The notes under the pieces: model-generated
Told to the model about the DNA's origin: nothing
Databases searched by the model: none
Seen by the model: only the letters and a program-made list of their open reading frames with translations
NCBI GenBank assembly: GCA_017937095.1
Contig: JAGBEG010000017.1
Span: 62,001 to 126,000, forward strand
DNA from: Roseburia sp.
GTDB lineage: Bacteria > Bacillota > Clostridia > Lachnospirales > Lachnospiraceae
Reading direction: 5' to 3'
DNA: 64,000 bases
Shown: one piece after another, positions 62,385-64,000 of the stretch
Layout: the number at the start of each line of letters is the position of its first letter
Position numbering within the stretch: the first letter of the stretch is position 1
Program-made: the position numbers and the translations under genes

Positions 62385-63098
62385 ATGGAAATGATGTCAT
62401 TAAAGAATGAACTTGCGACCAACGCATATCCTGGCAGAGGAATCGTCATCGGAAAATCCAAAGACGGAAAATATGCCGTAACCGCTTACTTTATTATGGG
62501 AAGAAGCGAGAACAGCCGCAACCGTGTATTCGTAGAGGACGGCGAGGGTATCCGCACGCAGGCATTCGATCCTTCGAAGTTGACAGATCCGAGTCTGATC
62601 ATTTACGCGCCGGTGCGTGTGCTCGGCAATAAGACGATCGTGACGAACGGCGATCAGACCGATACCATCTATGAGCTGATGGACAAGCAGCAGACCTTTG
62701 AGCAGGCGCTCCGCACGAGAGAGTTCGAGCCGGATGCTCCGAACTATACACCTAGAATTTCCGGTATCATGCACATCGAGAACGGAAGCTTCAACTATGC
62801 AATGTCTATCTTAAAGAGCAACAACGGCAATCCGGATGCATGTAACCGTTACACCTTTGCATATGAGAATCCTGTCGCTGGCGAGGGACATTTCATCCAC
62901 ACCTATATGGGCGACGGCAACCCACTTCCAAGCTTTGAGGGAGAACCGACCTGGGTTGGCATCGACGGCGATATCGATACCTTCACGAACATGGTATGGG
63001 AGAACTTGAATGCAGATAATAAAGTTTCCCTGTTCGTGCGTTACATAGAGATTGAGACAGGAAAATACGAGACGAGAATCATCAATAAAAATGTGTAA
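62385..63098 (+). CDS. IMP cyclohydrolase (PurO-like, IMP_cyclohyd family)
   Basis: A 237-residue protein that closes FAICAR to IMP, the final step of purine synthesis. Its start, LATNAYPGRGIVIGKSKDGK, and VTAYFIMGRSENSRNR match the IMP_cyclohyd family rather than the PurH N-terminal domain. Start at 62385 follows AAAGGAGG. The formyltransferase for the previous step is encoded 47 bases downstream. Confidence 0.9.
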   Translation: MEMMSLKNELATNAYPGRGIVIGKSKDGKYAVTAYFIMGRSENSRNRVFVEDGEGIRTQAFDPSKLTDPSLIIYAPVRVLGNKTIVTNGDQTDTIYELMDKQQTFEQALRTREFEPDAPNYTPRISGIMHIENGSFNYAMSILKSNNGNPDACNRYTFAYENPVAGEGHFIHTYMGDGNPLPSFEGEPTWVGIDGDIDTFTNMVWENLNADNKVSLFVRYIEIETGKYETRIINKNV

Positions 63099-63145
63099 AA
63101 CAACGAGGAACGCAGGTAAATATAATTAAGAGAGGATAAGATACG

Positions 63146-64000
63146 ATGAAAGAATTAGAATTAAAATATGGCTGTAACCCGAATCAGAAACCATCCCGCA
63201 TCTACATGGAGAACGGCGAGCTGCCGATCAAGGTGCTTTGCGGCAAGCCGGGTTACATCAATTTTCTGGACGCTTTTAACGGCTGGCAGCTTGTTTCCGA
63301 GTTAAAGAAAGCGACCGGACTTCCGGCTGCAACTTCCTTTAAACACGTATCTCCGGCAGGCGCGGCAGTCGGACTTCCGCTGTCTGAGGTAGAAAGAAAG
63401 ATTTACTGGGTAGATGATATGGACGTGGAGTTCACCCCGCTTGCAAACGCTTATATCCGCGCGCGCGGCGCTGATCGTATGTCCTCCTTCGGCGATTTCA
63501 TTTCCCTGTCCGATGTCTGCGACAAGGAGACGGCGCTTGTTATTAAAAGAGAGGTTTCCGACGGCGTGATCGCTCCGGGTTATACCGACGAGGCGCTTGA
63601 AATCTTAAAGGCGAAGAAGAACGGCAATTACAACGTGATCGAGATCGATCCTTCCTACGTTCCGGCTCCGATCGAGCATAAGGAAGTATTTGGAATCACC
63701 TTTGAGCAGGGCAGAAATGAGCTTGTGATCGACGAGCATTTCTTTGACAATATTGTGACAGAGAACAAGGAAATCCCGGAGTCTGCAAAGAGAGATCTTG
63801 CAATCGCAATGATTACTTTAAAATACACGCAGTCCAATTCCGTATGCTATGTCAAGGACGGACAGGCAATCGGTATCGGCGCAGGACAGCAGTCGAGAAT
63901 CCACTGTACGCGTCTTGCAGGCTCTAAGGCAGACAACTGGTGGCTGCGTCAGTCTCCGCAGGTCTTGAATCTGCCGTTTAAGGAGGGCATCAAGCGTGCC
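63146..64000 (+). CDS. AICAR formyltransferase (PurH C-terminal type), partial
   Basis: The first 285 residues of a stand-alone phosphoribosylaminoimidazolecarboxamide formyltransferase; it runs off the window end. It opens [20 protein letters not shown] and has [14 protein letters not shown] (formyl-transfer residues K and H), [20 protein letters not shown] and [14 protein letters not shown]. It formylates AICAR with 10-formyl-tetrahydrofolate. The usual PurH cyclohydrolase domain is absent, replaced by the separate enzyme just upstream. Confidence 0.95.
   Translation, partial: MKELELKYGCNPNQKPSRIYMENGELPIKVLCGKPGYINFLDAFNGWQLVSELKKATGLPAATSFKHVSPAGAAVGLPLSEVERKIYWVDDMDVEFTPLANAYIRARGADRMSSFGDFISLSDVCDKETALVIKREVSDGVIAPGYTDEALEILKAKKNGNYNVIEIDPSYVPAPIEHKEVFGITFEQGRNELVIDEHFFDNIVTENKEIPESAKRDLAIAMITLKYTQSNSVCYVKDGQAIGIGAGQQSRIHCTRLAGSKADNWWLRQSPQVLNLPFKEGIKRA

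Overview
The window looks like a chromosomal segment of a low-GC-branch but moderately GC-rich (about 50%) anaerobic Firmicute, most likely a Lachnospiraceae (Clostridia). Evidence: a class III (oxygen-sensitive) ribonucleotide reductase pair nrdD/nrdG, a dnaG-rpoD-trmK macromolecular-synthesis cluster, a CIRCE-controlled hrcA-grpE-dnaK-dnaJ operon, strong AGGAGG ribosome binding sites, purine synthesis with the two PurH activities on separate proteins, and several families typical of gut Clostridia (DUF5685, UPF0210/UPF0237, TGS-type nucleoside kinase, FtsA-like giant protein). It is almost entirely housekeeping chromosome; no phage, transposase gene, plasmid origin or CRISPR array was seen.

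Layout. 1-1.9 kb: an ABC exporter half (minus, cut by the window edge) divergent from its probable MarR regulator, with a clear promoter and operator between them. 1.9-6.1 kb: a strong promoter, a tandem pair of structured leader elements, nrdD, an intergenic terminator, nrdG, and a glycerol-1-phosphate dehydrogenase-like gene. 6.2-12.3 kb: small membrane protein, FliB-like methylase, flavodoxin-fold reductase, membrane-anchored amidase, and a GGDEF-EAL protein. 12.4-19.5 kb: two tRNA-Leu genes, dGTPase-like gene, dnaG, rpoD, trmK, nucleoside kinase. 19.5-23.9 kb: RNase P RNA, a PilT-like protein with a ruined Walker A motif, a three-gene zinc-ribbon/DUF5685/J-domain cluster, and a PilZ protein. 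24-29.9 kb: the heat-shock operon followed by an extra J-domain protein. 30-35.5 kb: luxS and mtnN back to back, a hybrid sensor kinase, a third tRNA-Leu, and a small XRE-regulator operon with a palindromic operator. 35.6-44.8 kb: tandem bacteriohemerythrin, a 46-residue gene, LTA synthase/YfhO envelope pair, a 34-residue gene, HPt and CheY-like proteins, thioesterase, aminopeptidase. 44.9-54 kb: polA, coaE, an FtsA-like giant, a beta-lactamase-fold hydrolase, the ACT/UPF0210 pair. 54-57 kb: a hairpin-rich spacer, a C-type-lectin lipoprotein and a glycosyltransferase. 57-62.2 kb: ABC ATPase, two permeases, histidine kinase and response regulator in one unit. 62.3-64 kb: IMP cyclohydrolase and AICAR formyltransferase.

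The items I rate highest for novelty are: the 102/98-bp tandem leader of nrdD, whose stems differ between copies by compensating changes; a roughly 57-bp palindromic repeat that occurs three times plus two half copies, always beside an intrinsic terminator; the 34-residue gene at 41513 with its ribosome binding site inside a hairpin; the PilT homologue with valine in place of the Walker A lysine; and the XRE regulator plus 94-residue partner. No wholly new multi-gene system is evident, and function for these items is inference from sequence alone.
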